From Dioscorea cayenensis subsp. rotundata (taxonomy: Eukaryota; Streptophyta; Magnoliopsida; Dioscoreales; Dioscoreaceae), in the NCBI RefSeq assembly GCF_009730915.1, contig NC_052489.1, forward strand, positions 2,321,622-2,385,621: a DNA stretch of 64,000 nt, in the 5' to 3' direction. The notes beneath the pieces are model-generated. The model was not told the origin of the DNA. It made no database searches and saw nothing but the letters and a program-made list of their open reading frames with translations. Below are positions 49,350 through 62,010 of this stretch, piece after piece. How positions within the stretch are numbered: the stretch's first letter is position 1; each line of letters begins with the position of its first letter. A program made the position numbers and the translations under genes.

Positions 49350-50163
49350 CCAGCAAAAAACACTGAAAATTATCCCCAAAATTGGAAAAAAAAAAGAGAA
49401 AAAAATTCGAGAAATTCTCTCCGGAGCTACAGAGGAGAGAGATCTTCGGCCATTTTGTCCTAAAGATCTCCTCCCTCTTCTCTCTCTATCTCGTTTTCAC
49501 TCTGAATTGCAGGTTTAATTTGATTATAGGTTGGTGGTGTTGAAATTTTTTTTTTTTTTCGCATTTTTTGTTGTGTTTTTGGGTGGATTGATTTGGATTT
49601 GAGTTCAGGTTGATGATCTGGATGGGTTTGAGGATTCTAGATCAAATGCAGGGATTCATTTGTTGGATTTGTTTGATTTTGAGCTGTGATTTGAGAAATT
49701 CTGGGGCTTTTGAGTTTAATCGGTTGTTTTAGTCGGCATTTGATGGATTTTTGTTGAGTTGTTGGGGTTTTTATTTGTTCTGTTAGATCTGTGTTGAAAA
49801 GATTGTTCCTTTGGTGGTATAAGGGAGATGTGAGTGCTTATCGCTTCAGATCTGGACTTGGTTTGTCTATAGATTTTAGCGAAATGAATAAAGTTTTGAA
49901 CTTGAATTGTTTTTGGGGATCGAGAGCTTGATTAATCTATGTTTCGATGGGTCATTTGAAATTGCATGCATCTCACTTGTTTGATGAGCGAGTTCTTTCT
50001 TTGATTCTTGTGCTTTGGTTTGGTTGCATTTCTTTGATTTGGATTTGATGTAGATCTTAGAACTAGTTTGGTTTTCTTTGATTTGAAGTAGATTGGAGTG
50101 GAGAAGTTGACAACTTGAGATCCTTCTGGACTTCTAGGAGAGTATCATTGAATTGTAGCAAAG

Positions 50164-53100
50164 CTGGCGGCTACACTTGCGTGGAGGTACACAAACAACA
50201 ATGGCGGTAGCCATGGAGCTTCGGATCTGGTGAGCTCCTGAATGCTTGCTGATTGGTTTCTAAAGATCTCTAATTGACTGTTATTTTAGAGTGTTTTCTA
50301 TCATTTTTATAAGATCTGAATCACTAGTAAACTTGTATGTGTTGTTTCTGCATTCACTAGTGTTCATTTTGAGAGATGTGACACAGTATAGTGATGTAGG
50401 ATCGTAATTTTTTATTTAGATATTCAAGGTAACAGATGAGATCTTTATGGATTCAGACATGAGTTTATTCTATTCGTTTAAATTATCAGAGGAGTGCTTG
50501 TTATTAACAGGCTTTCTGAGTTCTCTTTTTTTGAGTCCAATCCATCCATAGCCCTACTGAAGTCCAGATGTAAGGAGCCATTCTGTTCCTGCAGTTGTGG
50601 AGCCGCTAAGGTTGTTGAATGATGCTAAGTGGCAGTTCCCATTCCCTTCTGTTTATGGATTTCGATAACAAACACTCCTTTTTGTTGCAACCATTCTCCG
50701 TGCGATTTTTTTTTTATTTGTCATCCAATCGGATGATCATAGAATCACTACCTGAGGTTTTTTTTATTCATTCTATATGCAAAATACCCATTATTTCCAT
50801 CTAATTTATGCTCCAAAACTTGAATTTTAGTGCACGTTCATGCAGAATGAATGTCGAGTGAGTTTCTGGATTTGGTGATGTTGTCCTATCTATGCAACAT
50901 ATATTGTACTTTGTTTATGCTACATTTTAAATGCAACTACCAGAAGGATCTTCCATGTTAATAGTTTGATGTTTTCGACAAATATGAAGATGCCACCAGG
51001 AATACGCTTTATTGAATTGATTTGGAGTTGTAGTTTGAACTATCATACATTTATCATCCAAAGACAGGTTATTGCTTATTACAGAATAAATTTAAATTCT
51101 TCCATACGCTAGACAATGTTGTCGGTACTAGCAATCAAACCTTTCTAGCAAGTGACGCAAATTGGTAAGTTTGTTAGGAGCACGTGGCCTCCTGGAGGAG
51201 GAGTTCAGTTGATAAGATGGACAAAATGGGATCGAGTTTGTTAGCAACCACTCAAGACTTGTGTATCACTTAAAAATCTTTTATTTAATTTGAAACAAAG
51301 ATAAAAGAGTAATGCTATTCCATCCGAATAGCTTCTCCAAATTCATTACACGAAATGAGATGGCATCCTTGTCACTAATGACGTGGTGTCCATGTCATAC
51401 CTAATGTTTCTTTCTTTCTCTCAAATATCATGAAACCCTAAAAATTGGGGATGGATCGCCGGCATACAGACTCCATCGTCGGGAGAAAGCTTAGATTATA
51501 TCTCTTTCTCTCAAATCTTATGAAACTCTAGAAAAGGCATGGATCGCTGGGATGCCGGCTCGATCATCGGAAAAGTTCATAAAATATCTTTCTCTCAAAT
51601 CTCATGAAACCCTAGAACATGGTGGATTGCCAGCGTGACAGAGAAGCTTAGAATATATTTCTCTCAAAACTCATGAACCCTAGAAATAGGGGATGGATCA
51701 CCGGCACGCCGGCTCTATTGTTGGAGAAACTCAGAATATCTCTTTTTCTCTCAAATCTTATGAAACCCTAGAAATTGAGTATGGATTGCCGGCGTGACGG
51801 CTCAATCGTCAAAGAAGCTCAGAATATACATCTCTCTCTCAAATCTAATGGAACCCTAAAAATTGGCGATAAATTTGTAGCTAGACTTGCATCCACAAGA
51901 GAATCAGAAGCATGCTGTGCTTGGCTGTTTGGCTCCGGCCTAGGTGACGTTACGGGGGGATCTTATTCACCGGAGAAGGATGCTACATCGATTGTCACGT
52001 GGGCACCACGCCATTAGTGACAAGGATGCCACCTTATTCGTGTAATGAATTCAGAGAAGCTATTGGGATGGAATAGCATTACTCAAGATAAAATACCGTA
52101 ATATACAAGGGAACTAATATTTTTATTTACCTCAGAGAATTTGCTACTATAGATTGAAAGAAAATAACTTTTTAGGCTCAAAATGGGTTAAGATTGGGCT
52201 AGTTGGTCAAATAAAATATTGGAAGGGGAAACAATAGATGATGGGTGAAGAATATACTGTTTGTTATTTGGGAGAAATGGTAATTAAGTGAAAGTTCCCA
52301 TCATAAATATTGTTGTTGGAAATGATGCCTTTTACTTTACTGATTCCTTTTGAATTAATGTATTTTTATATGATCTCAGGAGAGAAATGTGGATGGTAAA
52401 GCTCATGACATGGAGCCCCCAACACCACACTCAGTCATGAAAGCGAACTCAAGGTGATGTTTAATTATATGATTCCAGTTGTTATAGCAGTAGGTCTCTT
52501 CATGATTGGGCCATCATTCATATTATCAATTATCTAATTAAGCTTGTAATTGGCATAAATATTGATAATTTTTTAATGTTTGCTGTGAGCATTTCTTTTC
52601 TTCTATAAACAATAGCTATTGCTGTCCATTCTTAGATTGGAATCTCTTTGATGTTGCTATGCATACATCAGTCAAGCACATCAGTAATAGCTATTGTTAT
52701 TGTGAAAACTGACACTTTCTTTAGAGAGCAAAAGATTTAGGAATAAACTGAAGGAATAAGCATAAATCAATCTTAATTGAATTAAAGTTGGTCTTACTTG
52801 CATGGAGATTGATTTCAATGGGTCACTGGTTACAAGTATTTCAAGGGAGGGTTAAGTAAAACCATCCTCAGTGGCATATGATTTCAGTATTATTTTAATG
52901 GTCCGTGTTTTAAAAACTATGGAAATCTATAATACCTGAAAATGCTATTTGGCTTGTTTCATTTCTTGCGGATGCAATCTTCTTAACTTACACTAGAACA
53001 AATTTGTAGACATCCAGGCTCCTTGATAAAAGATTTAATATGAATAGCTTGATATCATTCCAAAGATATGAACATTGATAAAAGTGTTGTGTCTATATGC

Positions 53101-56100
53101 CTGAGAGCATTGTGTTCGCTTTTTATTGATCAAGTTTGATTCAAAATGCCAAACTTTTATTAGACTATATTGCCCATATTTGAGCTTAGACCTTTCTGAT
53201 TAGATTATAAAACTTGGATGTCTGGTTATCATTTCAAATATGTATCCCTGAGACTTCATTTTACTTTTACCGAAGTATTAAAGCTGATAAAACCATCATG
53301 CAATATCTCATACTTATGGGTAATTTTTTTTTTTATATTTTAATGTGTATGATTTATTTGCAGGGACCGTGGTACAGTGGAGGATTCAGATGGAACTCTA
53401 TCAAGTGTTGCACAATGCATTGAACAATTGCGCCGTAGTGCTTCTACAGCTCAAGAGAAAGAGAACTCTTTGAAACAGTTGCTTGATCTTGTTGAAACTC
53501 GTGAAAATGCTTTTGGAGCTGTGGGATCACATTCCCAAGCAGTGCCAATACTCGTTTCTCTTCTGAGGTCAGGATCATTTGGTGTGAAGATGCTCGCTGC
53601 TACTGTGTTGGGATCACTTTGCAAGGAGGATGAGCTAAGGGTAAAAGTCCTGCTTGGTGGCTGCATTCCCCCATTGCTTTCCCTTCTCAAGTCCAGCTCA
53701 GCTGATGGTCAGATTGCAGCCGCAAAAACTATTTATGCAGTTTCTCAAGGTGGCGCAAAGGATCATGTTGGTTCAAAAATATTTTCAACCGAAGGTGTTG
53801 TTCCTGTTCTCTGGGAGCAGCTTAAAATTGGCATTAAGAATGGCAGTGTAGTGGATAATCTTCTTACTGGAGCATTGAAGAACTTATCGAATAGCACAGA
53901 AGGGTTTTGGTCGGCGACAATTGCTTCTGGGGGAGTTGATATTCTTATAAAATTGCTTGCCGCTGTGCAGACAAGTACTCAAGCCAATGCCTGCTACCTT
54001 CTTGGATGTGTGATGATGGAAGATGCATCTGTTTGTTCTAAAGTATTGGCCGCAGAAACCACTAAACTACTCCTCAAGTTACTAGGATCTGGTAACGAAG
54101 CCCCCATTAGAGCTGAGGCTGCTGGTGCTCTTAAATCTCTTTCTTCACAATGCAAGGAAGCCAGGCGTGAGATAGCTAATTCAAATGGCATTCCTGCTTT
54201 AATAAATGCCACTATAGCCCCATCAAAAGAATTTATGCAAGGAGAATCTGCCCAGGCATTGCAGGAGAATGCAATGTGTGCTTTGGCAAATATCTCTGGA
54301 GGGCTGGCTTATGTCATATCTAGCCTGGGAGAAAGCCTTGAGTCATGTACATCATCAGCACAAATTGCTGACACACTGGGTGCTTTGGCTTCAGCACTCA
54401 TGATTTATGATGCAAATGCTGAGTCCATTAGAGCATCAGATCCTATAGTCATCGAGAAGGTATTGGTAAAGCAGTTCAAACCTAAGGCCCCATTTCTTGT
54501 ACAGGAGCGGACAATTGAAGCCTTGGCCAGTTTGTATGGTAACACTATTCTTTCAAGGACTCTAGCCCATTCTGAAGCAAAACGCCTTCTTGTTGGTCTG
54601 ATCACAATGGCAACCAATGAAGTGCAAGATGAACTCATGAAATCTCTTCTCAGACTTTGCAGCAAAGAGGGTCGTCTGTGGCATGCGATGCAAGGACGGG
54701 AGGGCGTTCAGCTGCTGATATCTCTTCTTGGCCTTGCTTCAGAACAACAACAAGAATGTGCCGTTGCTCTGCTCTGCCTTTTGTCAAATGAAAATGATGA
54801 AAGCAAATGGGCGATAACTGCTGCTGGTGGCATACCCCCTCTTGTTCAAATTCTAGAAACAGGATCTTCAAAAGCCAAAGAGGATTCTGCAGCGATACTT
54901 GGGAACCTCTGCAATCACAGTGAAGATATAAGAGCATGTGTTGAAAGTGCTGATGCTGTTCCTGCTTTGTTGTGGCTGCTGAAAAACGGAAGTGAAAATG
55001 GAAAGGAGACTGCAGCAAAAACATTGAACCATCTCATACACAAGTCAGATACTGGGACAATCAGCCAGCTTTCTGCTCTCCTGACAAGTGACCAGCCGGA
55101 GTCTAAAGTTTATGTTCTCGATGCCCTCAGGAGTTTGCTCTCTGTGGCACCTCTTACTGATATTCTGCATGAAGGAAGTGCTGCAAATGATGCCATTGAG
55201 ACCATGATAAAAATCTTAAGTTCTACAAAGGAAGAAACTCAAGCTAAATCTGTGTCAGCACTGGCAGGACTCTTCCATTGCCGCAAAGACTTGAGAGAAA
55301 GTCATCTTGCTGTAAAGACACTTTGGTCGGCAATGAAGTTGCTTAATGCGGAGTCTGAAAAAATTCTTATGGAGGCTTCAAGTTGTCTTGCTGCTATTTT
55401 CCTTTCAATTAAGCAAAACAAGGAAGTTGCTTCTGTTGCAAGAGATGCTTTAGCACCATTAGTTTTGCTTGCTAATTCTGCAGCTCTTGCAGTGGCAGAA
55501 CAGGCCATACGTGCTCTGGCGAACCTGTTTCTAGATACAGAGGCATCTCTACAAGCCTTTCCAGAAGAGTTCATGTTCTCCATCACACATGTTCTGAGAG
55601 ATGGCACACTTGACGGCAGAACTCATGCTGCAGCTGCAATTGCCCGTCTTCTTCATTGTCGTGCAGTAGATGATGCATTATCAGATAGTGTAAATCGTGC
55701 TGGGACTGTTCTTGCACTTGTCGCCCTCCTAGAGTCTGCCAGTATTGAAGCTGCTGCTACATCAGAAGTTCTTGATGCACTGGCTCTATTATCAAGGTCA
55801 AGAGCAACTGGAAATATAAAACCACCATGGGCCATCCTTGCTGAGTATCCTCACACAATTGCCCCTCTTGTTTCCTGTATAGCTGATGGCACACCGTTAT
55901 TACAAGATAAAGCCATAGAAGTTCTATCAAGACTATGTTGTGATCAGCATGCTATTCTAGGAGAAGCAATATCTAGTACCACTGGGTGCACATCATCAAT
56001 CGCAAGGCGTGTCATTGGCTCCAATCTATTCAAAGTCAAAGTTGGGGGAGCTGCACTTCTTATTTGCGCGTCGAAAGAGTACAGTCAGAAGCTGGTGGAT

Positions 56101-59100
56101 GCTCTGAGAGAGTCTAACGTTTGCAATCAACTTATTCATTCCCTAGTTGCTATGCTCAGTTCTACAAATCCATATCCTGAGGGTGAAAGCAAGATATGCA
56201 TATACAGACACCATAAAGAGCAACTTAGAAATGATGAGATTGAATGTAGCACTGCTGTGATCTCGGGTCACATAATCCCCATTTGGTTACTTTCTGTGCT
56301 TGCTTGTCATGATGACAAAAGTAAAATTGCAATATTGGAAGCTGGTGCAGTTGAGATTCTTACTGACAAGATCTCCCATTGTAGTTTCTTGGCTTCACAG
56401 GTACATGAAATTTCCTTTTGATGTTGAAATGTCATTTTATTGATCCTGGTCTAAAAATGTTATGTGCACATGATCCTACCAGAACTTTTTTTTTTGACCT
56501 AACTTTGTTTTTATTGTGTGCTTTTATTCATAATGCATTAGGCAAAGTTCTAATGGCCAATTTTGATGCTTCTACTGACTTCTGTAAATGTGTTCTGCAG
56601 AGTGATTCTAGGGAAGATAGTAGTGCGTGGGTCTCTGCTTTACTGCTTGCTGTTCTGTTTCAAGATAGAGATATCATCCGATCAAACGCAACCATGCGTA
56701 CCATTCCAGTACTATCGAATTTGTTGAGATCAGAGGAGTCAGCAGATAGATATTTTGCTGCTCAAGCATTAGCCAGCCTGGTCTGCAATGGAAGCAGAGG
56801 GACCCTGTTAGCTGTTTCTAATTCAGGAGCAGCTAGTGGGCTTATATCTTTGCTTGGTTGTGCTGACAGTGATATATCTGACCTTCTTAGTTTAGCAGAG
56901 GGGTTTCACTTGGTGCGCAATCCTGATCAAATTGCACTTGAAAGGTTATTCAGAGTAGATGACATTAGGGTTGGTGCAACTTCTCGGAAAGCCATTCCTG
57001 CGCTTGTCGATTTACTCAAACCAATCCCTGACCGACCAGGTGCACCTTTTCTAGCATTGGGTTTACTGACTCAACTAGCTGTAGATTGCCCATCAAACAT
57101 GCAAGTGATGGTGGAAGCTGGTGCGCTGGAGGGACTTACGAAGTATCTTTCACTTGGACCACAAGATGCCACTGAAGAAGCCACCACTGATCTGCTAGGT
57201 ATTCTGTTCAGCAGTGCCGAAATAAGACGTCATGATTCTGTGTTTGGTGCTGTTAATCAACTAGTTGCGGTCTTGCGTCTCGGAGGAAGAAATTCCAGGT
57301 ATAGTGCAGCCAAAGCATTGGAGAGCCTGTTTTCCTCGGAGCATATCAGAAATGCAGATTCTGCTCGGCAGGCTATCCAACCTTTGGTGGAAATTCTAAA
57401 CACTGGTTTGGAGAGAGAGCAGCATGCAGCTATTGCGGCATTGGTAAGGGTCTTGCGCGATAATCCATCAAGAGCGCTTGCTGTGGCAGATGTTGAAATG
57501 AACGCAGTAGATGTTCTTTGCCGTATTCTTTCCTCAAACTGTTCAGTGGACCTGAAGGGAGATGCAGCAGAGTTATGTTGTGTTCTTTTTGGAAACACAA
57601 GGATTCGGTCTACATTAGCTGCAGCACGTTGCGTGGAACCCCTGGTGTCACTGTTGATGACTGATTCTAGCCCTGCTCAGATCTCAGTTGTTTGTGCATT
57701 GGATAGGCTATTAGAGGATGAGCAGTTAGCGGAGCTAGTTGCAGCTCACGGTGCTGTTTCTCCCCTTGTTGGTCTTCTATCTGGTAAAAATTACACACTT
57801 CATGAGGCTGTATCTAGAGCTTTGGTGAAGTTAGGGAAAGACAGGCCAGCTTGCAAAATGGAAATGGTGAAAGCTGGGGTTATAGAAAGCCTTCTAAGTA
57901 TCCTCCGCGAGGCTCCTGATTTTCTCTGCGGTGCCATTGTTGACTTGTTCCGGATATTAACCAACAATGCTAACATTGCCAAGGGTCCGGCTGCAGCTAA
58001 AATTGTTGAGCCTCTCTTCGGGTTGCTTTCTAGACCAGAAATAGGTCCTGATGGACAGCACAGTGCATTGCAGGTTCTTATTAACATTTTGGAATATCCT
58101 GAGTGCCGAGCAGAGTATAGCCTTACACCACAGCTGGCTCTTGAACCAGTTATCTTTTTGCTTGATTCACCTACCCAAGCAGTACAACAATTGGCTGCGG
58201 AACTCCTGTCTTATCTGCTCTTAGTGGAACACCTACAGAAGGATGCAATCGTACAACAAGCAATTACTCCTCTTATTCAGGTTCTTGGTTCAGGTGTTCA
58301 TATTTTGCAGCACAGAGCTATCAAAGCCCTAGTTAACATCGCATCAGTTTGGCCAAATGCAGTAGCAAAAGAGGGTGGTGTTTACGAGCTATCCAAAGTG
58401 ATAATGCAAGCTGATCCGCCCCTACCTCATGCTTTGTGGGAATCTGCTGCTTCAATTTTATCCAGTGTACTTCAAAATAGCTCCGAGTTTTTCTTGGAAG
58501 TACCTGTGGCTGTACTTGTACAATTACTTCGCTCTGGAACAGAGGGTACTGTTGTTGGGGCGCTAAATGCCTTGCTTGTGCTGGAAAGCGACGATTCAAC
58601 GAGTGCAGAAGCAATGGCTGAGAGCGGTGCTATTGAGGCACTTTTGGATCTACTGAGGAATCATCATTGCGAGGAAACTGCAGCAAGACTGCTAGAAACA
58701 TTGCTGAATAATGTGAAAATCAGAGAAACAAAATCTGCTAAGGCTGCCATTTCACCATTATCGCTCTACCTTTTAGATCCTCAAACACAATCTCAGCAAG
58801 GAAGATTGCTGACAGCTCTTGCTCTTGGTGATCTTCTCCAGAACGAGGGTCTTTCTCGATCTACAGATGCTGTTTCAGCATGCAGGGCCTTGGTAAATCT
58901 TCTTGAAGATCAGCCCACTGAAGAAATGAAAGTGGTGGCAATATGTGCTCTGCAGAATCTTGTGATGTACAGTCGATCAAATAAAAGAGCAGTTGCAGAA
59001 GCTGGCGGAGTTCAAGTTGTTCTGGACCTTATCAGCTCAAGTGATCCCTGACACATCTGTCCAGGCAGCGATGTTTGTCAAACTTCTGTTCTCTAATCAT

Positions 59101-60160
59101 ACCATCCAAGAGTATGCCTCAAGTGAAACAGTGAGAGTTGTAACGGGTGAGTTCTCTCTTCGACATGTTATTATTGTTATGTTTCTTTGAAATATGACAT
59201 ACCAGCCTTAATATATTTAATGTGGCATTTTTTTTCGCAGCTGCTATTGAGAAGGACTTTGTGGGCCTCCGGAAGTGCGAATGAGGAGTACTTGAAAGCA
59301 TTAAATGCACTGCTCGGCAACTTTCCTCGATTGAGAGCCACCGAGCCTGCTACACTATGTATTCCTCATCTTGTCACATCCCTGAAAACTGGTTCTGAAG
59401 CAACCCAGGAAGCAGCATTGGATGCACTATTCCTCCTGAGACAAGCTTGGTCTGCATGCCCAGCTGAAGTTTCTAAAGCTCAATCTGTCGCGGCATCAGA
59501 GGCTATTCCTTTGTTGCAATACTTGATTCAGTCAGGGCCGCCTCGGTTCCAAGAAAAATCTGAGCTCCTTTTACAGTGTTTACCAGGTACATTGATGGTC
59601 ATAATAAAGCGAGGGAACAATTTGAAGCAGTCAGTGGGAAATCCTAGTGTTTACTGCAAGATCAAACTCGGCAATACGCCTCCAAGACAAACCAAGGTAA
59701 TGTACTATAATTACATGCAAATATAAGAAATCACACAATTCAACAATCTTATTCAGGCACTTCAACTACTGTTGCATGTTATTTCAGATTGTTTCAACTG
59801 GTCCTACACCCGAATGGGACGAAGGTTTTGCATGGGCATTTCGATGCACCTCCGAAAGGTCAAAAGCTTCACATATCATGCAAGAATAAGAGCAAGTTTG
59901 GCAAGGTAAAAGCCCGAAAGCCGGAATTCAATGCTCTACTTATTACTACTAGAGCAGAGTGTTTAAAATTCATTCTAATTTGTCTGGAACTGATTACATT
60001 TTACTGCTATTAACAACAGAGCTCATTCGGAAAGGTGACGATCCAGATTGATCGTGTTGTGATGTTAGGATCAGTAGCCGGAGAGTATACTCTACTGCCG
60101 GAAAGCAAAAGCGGAGTTTCTCGAAATTTGGAGATCGAATTCCAATGGTCAAACAAATAA
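50164..60160 (+). CDS. CSI1: CELLULOSE SYNTHASE INTERACTIVE 1 (armadillo-repeat and C2 protein), three +1 frame breaks
   Basis: Seven coding exons (50164-50229, 52380-52453, 53364-56400, 56601-59146, 59241-59696, 59788-59905, 60020-60160) encode about 2,144 residues, the usual CSI1 length. Short conserved N-terminal exons ([11 protein letters not shown], then [12 protein letters not shown]) lead into more than 20 armadillo repeats. A C-terminal C2 domain begins near [19 protein letters not shown] and ends [14 protein letters not shown]1/POM2 links plasma-membrane cellulose synthase complexes to cortical microtubules. The frame needs one base removed at CCC 59046-59048, TTT 59258-59260 and TTT 59839-59841; afterwards all exon phases agree. 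No in-frame ATG opens exon 1. CTG at 50164 is the homologous start position, with A at -3 and G at +4. The next in-frame Met is in exon 2. Exon 3 is very long and intact. Confidence 0.92.
51307..52084. mobile_element. Mutator-like element, 778 bp, in CSI1 intron 1
   Basis: Terminal inverted repeats of about 95 bp begin GAGTAATGCTATTCCATCC at both ends on opposite strands and stay similar through CATCCTTGTCACTAATG(A/G)CGTGG. The element is flanked by a perfect 9-bp duplication, AAGATAAAA, at 51298-51306 and 52085-52093. Long TIRs plus a 9-bp target duplication are diagnostic of Mutator-like elements. No transposase is present, so it is non-autonomous. The core is a minisatellite, annotated separately. 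Confidence 0.88.
51421..51865. repeat. Minisatellite core of the Mutator-like element, six copies of about 85 bp
   Basis: The phrase TCTCTCAAATCTCATGAAACC starts units whose TCAAAT (TCAAAA in the fourth) lies at 51421, 51511, 51595, 51664, 51751 and 51839 (spacing 90, 84, 69, 87, 88). Units share CTAGAA, GGGGATGGATCGCC-like and GCCGGC blocks. They are much richer in GC than the surrounding intron. Confidence 0.88.
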
Positions 60161-60621
60161 CAACTCTTGATTGAGCAAAGGTTTACCATAATTTTCCTCT
60201 CTGTAATTGGCTAATAAATCTGAAAATCTTCTCTTTGTTGTATTATTGTATATAAATGGCAGGAGTGGTTTGCTGTGTTAGTTGCTTCTGCCACTGAAAA
60301 AAAGGCATGCTTGTTTCTTGTGATGAATTATTCTTTATTTTTTGTTTTTTTGTTTTTTGTTTTTGCACATTTATATTAAGAAAAAAGTTGTGGTAAAGAG
60401 TATGTAAGTTGGTTCTTTTTTGTGGTCTTGTAATAATTTTCTTTTTGTTTCTAGAGTTTGTTGAGGAGGTTTGTTTTTGTATTAATTTTGAGTTCTTGAG
60501 GATTGTTTCTAAATTATATTATTGTACTAATTCAATTGATTTTCTTGTGTATTTTCAGAGAACAACATGGCAACGTTTGAACGTTATATACTATTTTTTT
60601 TTTCTTTATCAATATCGCTGC

Positions 60622-60668
<47 letters not shown>

Positions 60669-61129
60669 CTATGTTGCATCTGCCATGAGAATATATATTT
60701 ATATATATAACATATTACATATTAATGCATATAATATAAAAAATTATTTTTAGAAAAAAAATATTTATGAAAATTTATTGTTTGGTTTTTTTAATATTTC
60801 ACGAATTGATTTATATAATATATATATTTTTAAAAGTCTATTGTTTGGCCAGTAGGTTTTTTTAGAAAAATTATATTTGTAAAATTTTATTTTTTAGCCT
60901 TTGGATATTTAATAGATTGGTTATATAGTAACAAAAAAAATTTTGTAAAAATTTACTATTGGGCAACTTGATTTTCTATATATATATATATAAATATATT
61001 AGTAAAATATTTATAAAAATATATTATTAATGTACCTCCTTCACTTTTTACTAGTCTTCTAAAATAATTTTTAGTACCTTTTTAAAAATATTTTCACTCA
61101 TACCCCAAAAAATTTCCTGCCTCTCTGCA

Positions 61130-61130
<1 letters not shown>

Positions 61131-61191
<61 letters not shown>
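61131..61191. repeat. (TA)n microsatellite, about 30 units
   Basis: An almost uninterrupted TA run of about 60 bp, the longest in the window. Other long TA runs are at 4459-4491, 26668-26706 and 47701-47730. Confidence 0.95.
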
Positions 61192-61195
<4 letters not shown>

Positions 61196-61633
61196 AATTT
61201 TAATTTTTGATGTTTATGACTATTAAATAATATATACCTCATTCAAGTCTTAGTCAAAATGATGTTATTTAATTTTATCCTGAATGAGATCTATCTCTAT
61301 CTAAACAAAGATATATTTGTGAGCACTAATTAGTAAAAACCAAAACATAAACAAATAGTCAACTTTACAGTCATTGTCATTCGAGGATAAATTATCAAAA
61401 TGGATTTAATACAAATCATTGCTATATTTTTTAACTTGAAAGTTATATTTCTACCTCATTTTATGGTGCAAGATTTTACATCTAGCCAATAAACACTTAA
61501 CATTTTTCTCATGATTTTGACAAGCATGATCTTTCTTTATTTCTTAATATTATTTTTTTATTAGATTTGGATAGAAAATGAAGATTATCAATGAAAACGA
61601 AGGGAAATCATTTCCTTTTCAAGTGAGAAATTA

Positions 61634-62010
61634 AGGGTAATTTTTTTCAAAGTCACTAAACTTTTTCTCATTTTTATTTTAATCATCAAATTTCAATTTG
61701 TATCAATTTGGTCATTCAATTTTAATTAATTTCACTGGGTAATAAATCAAGATATTTCGGCCCCAAATGAATGATATGGCTATTTTTTTAATGATATAGA
61801 CACCTCCAATAGACTTAATAATATGTCATGAGAAGAACTGACTCAGATTTTTAGACAGCTATATAGTCAATTGGGGGTTTGAAATCCTTGATTTATATAT
61901 TGCCTAGTGAAATTAAATTAAAGTTGAGTGATCAAATTGATATAAATTGAAGTTCGGTAATCAAAGTGAAAATAAGTCAAAGTTTAGTGACATAATAAAA
62001 AATTTACCAG
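61634..62010. mobile_element. Mutator-type MITE, 377 bp, with 9-bp target duplication
   Basis: The left end (AGGGTAATTTTTTTC, then GTCACTAAACTTTT) and the right end on the opposite strand (TGGTAAATTTTTTATTATG, then TCACTAAACTTTG) form terminal inverted repeats of about 120 bp. The perfect 9-mer GAGAAATTA flanks both sides at 61625-61633 and 62011-62019. Only about 130 bp of unique DNA separates the arms and no protein is encoded. Confidence 0.85.

Noticed and set aside
51775-52017. 80-codon frame starting in the CSI1 intron
   Set aside because: It spans the minisatellite and the right inverted repeat of the Mutator-like element, so it is fortuitous.
56418-56600. Apparent new protein start after the 1,014-codon CSI1 exon
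   Set aside because: It is CSI1 intron sequence (donor at 56401, acceptor ending at 56600); the downstream frame belongs to the same protein.
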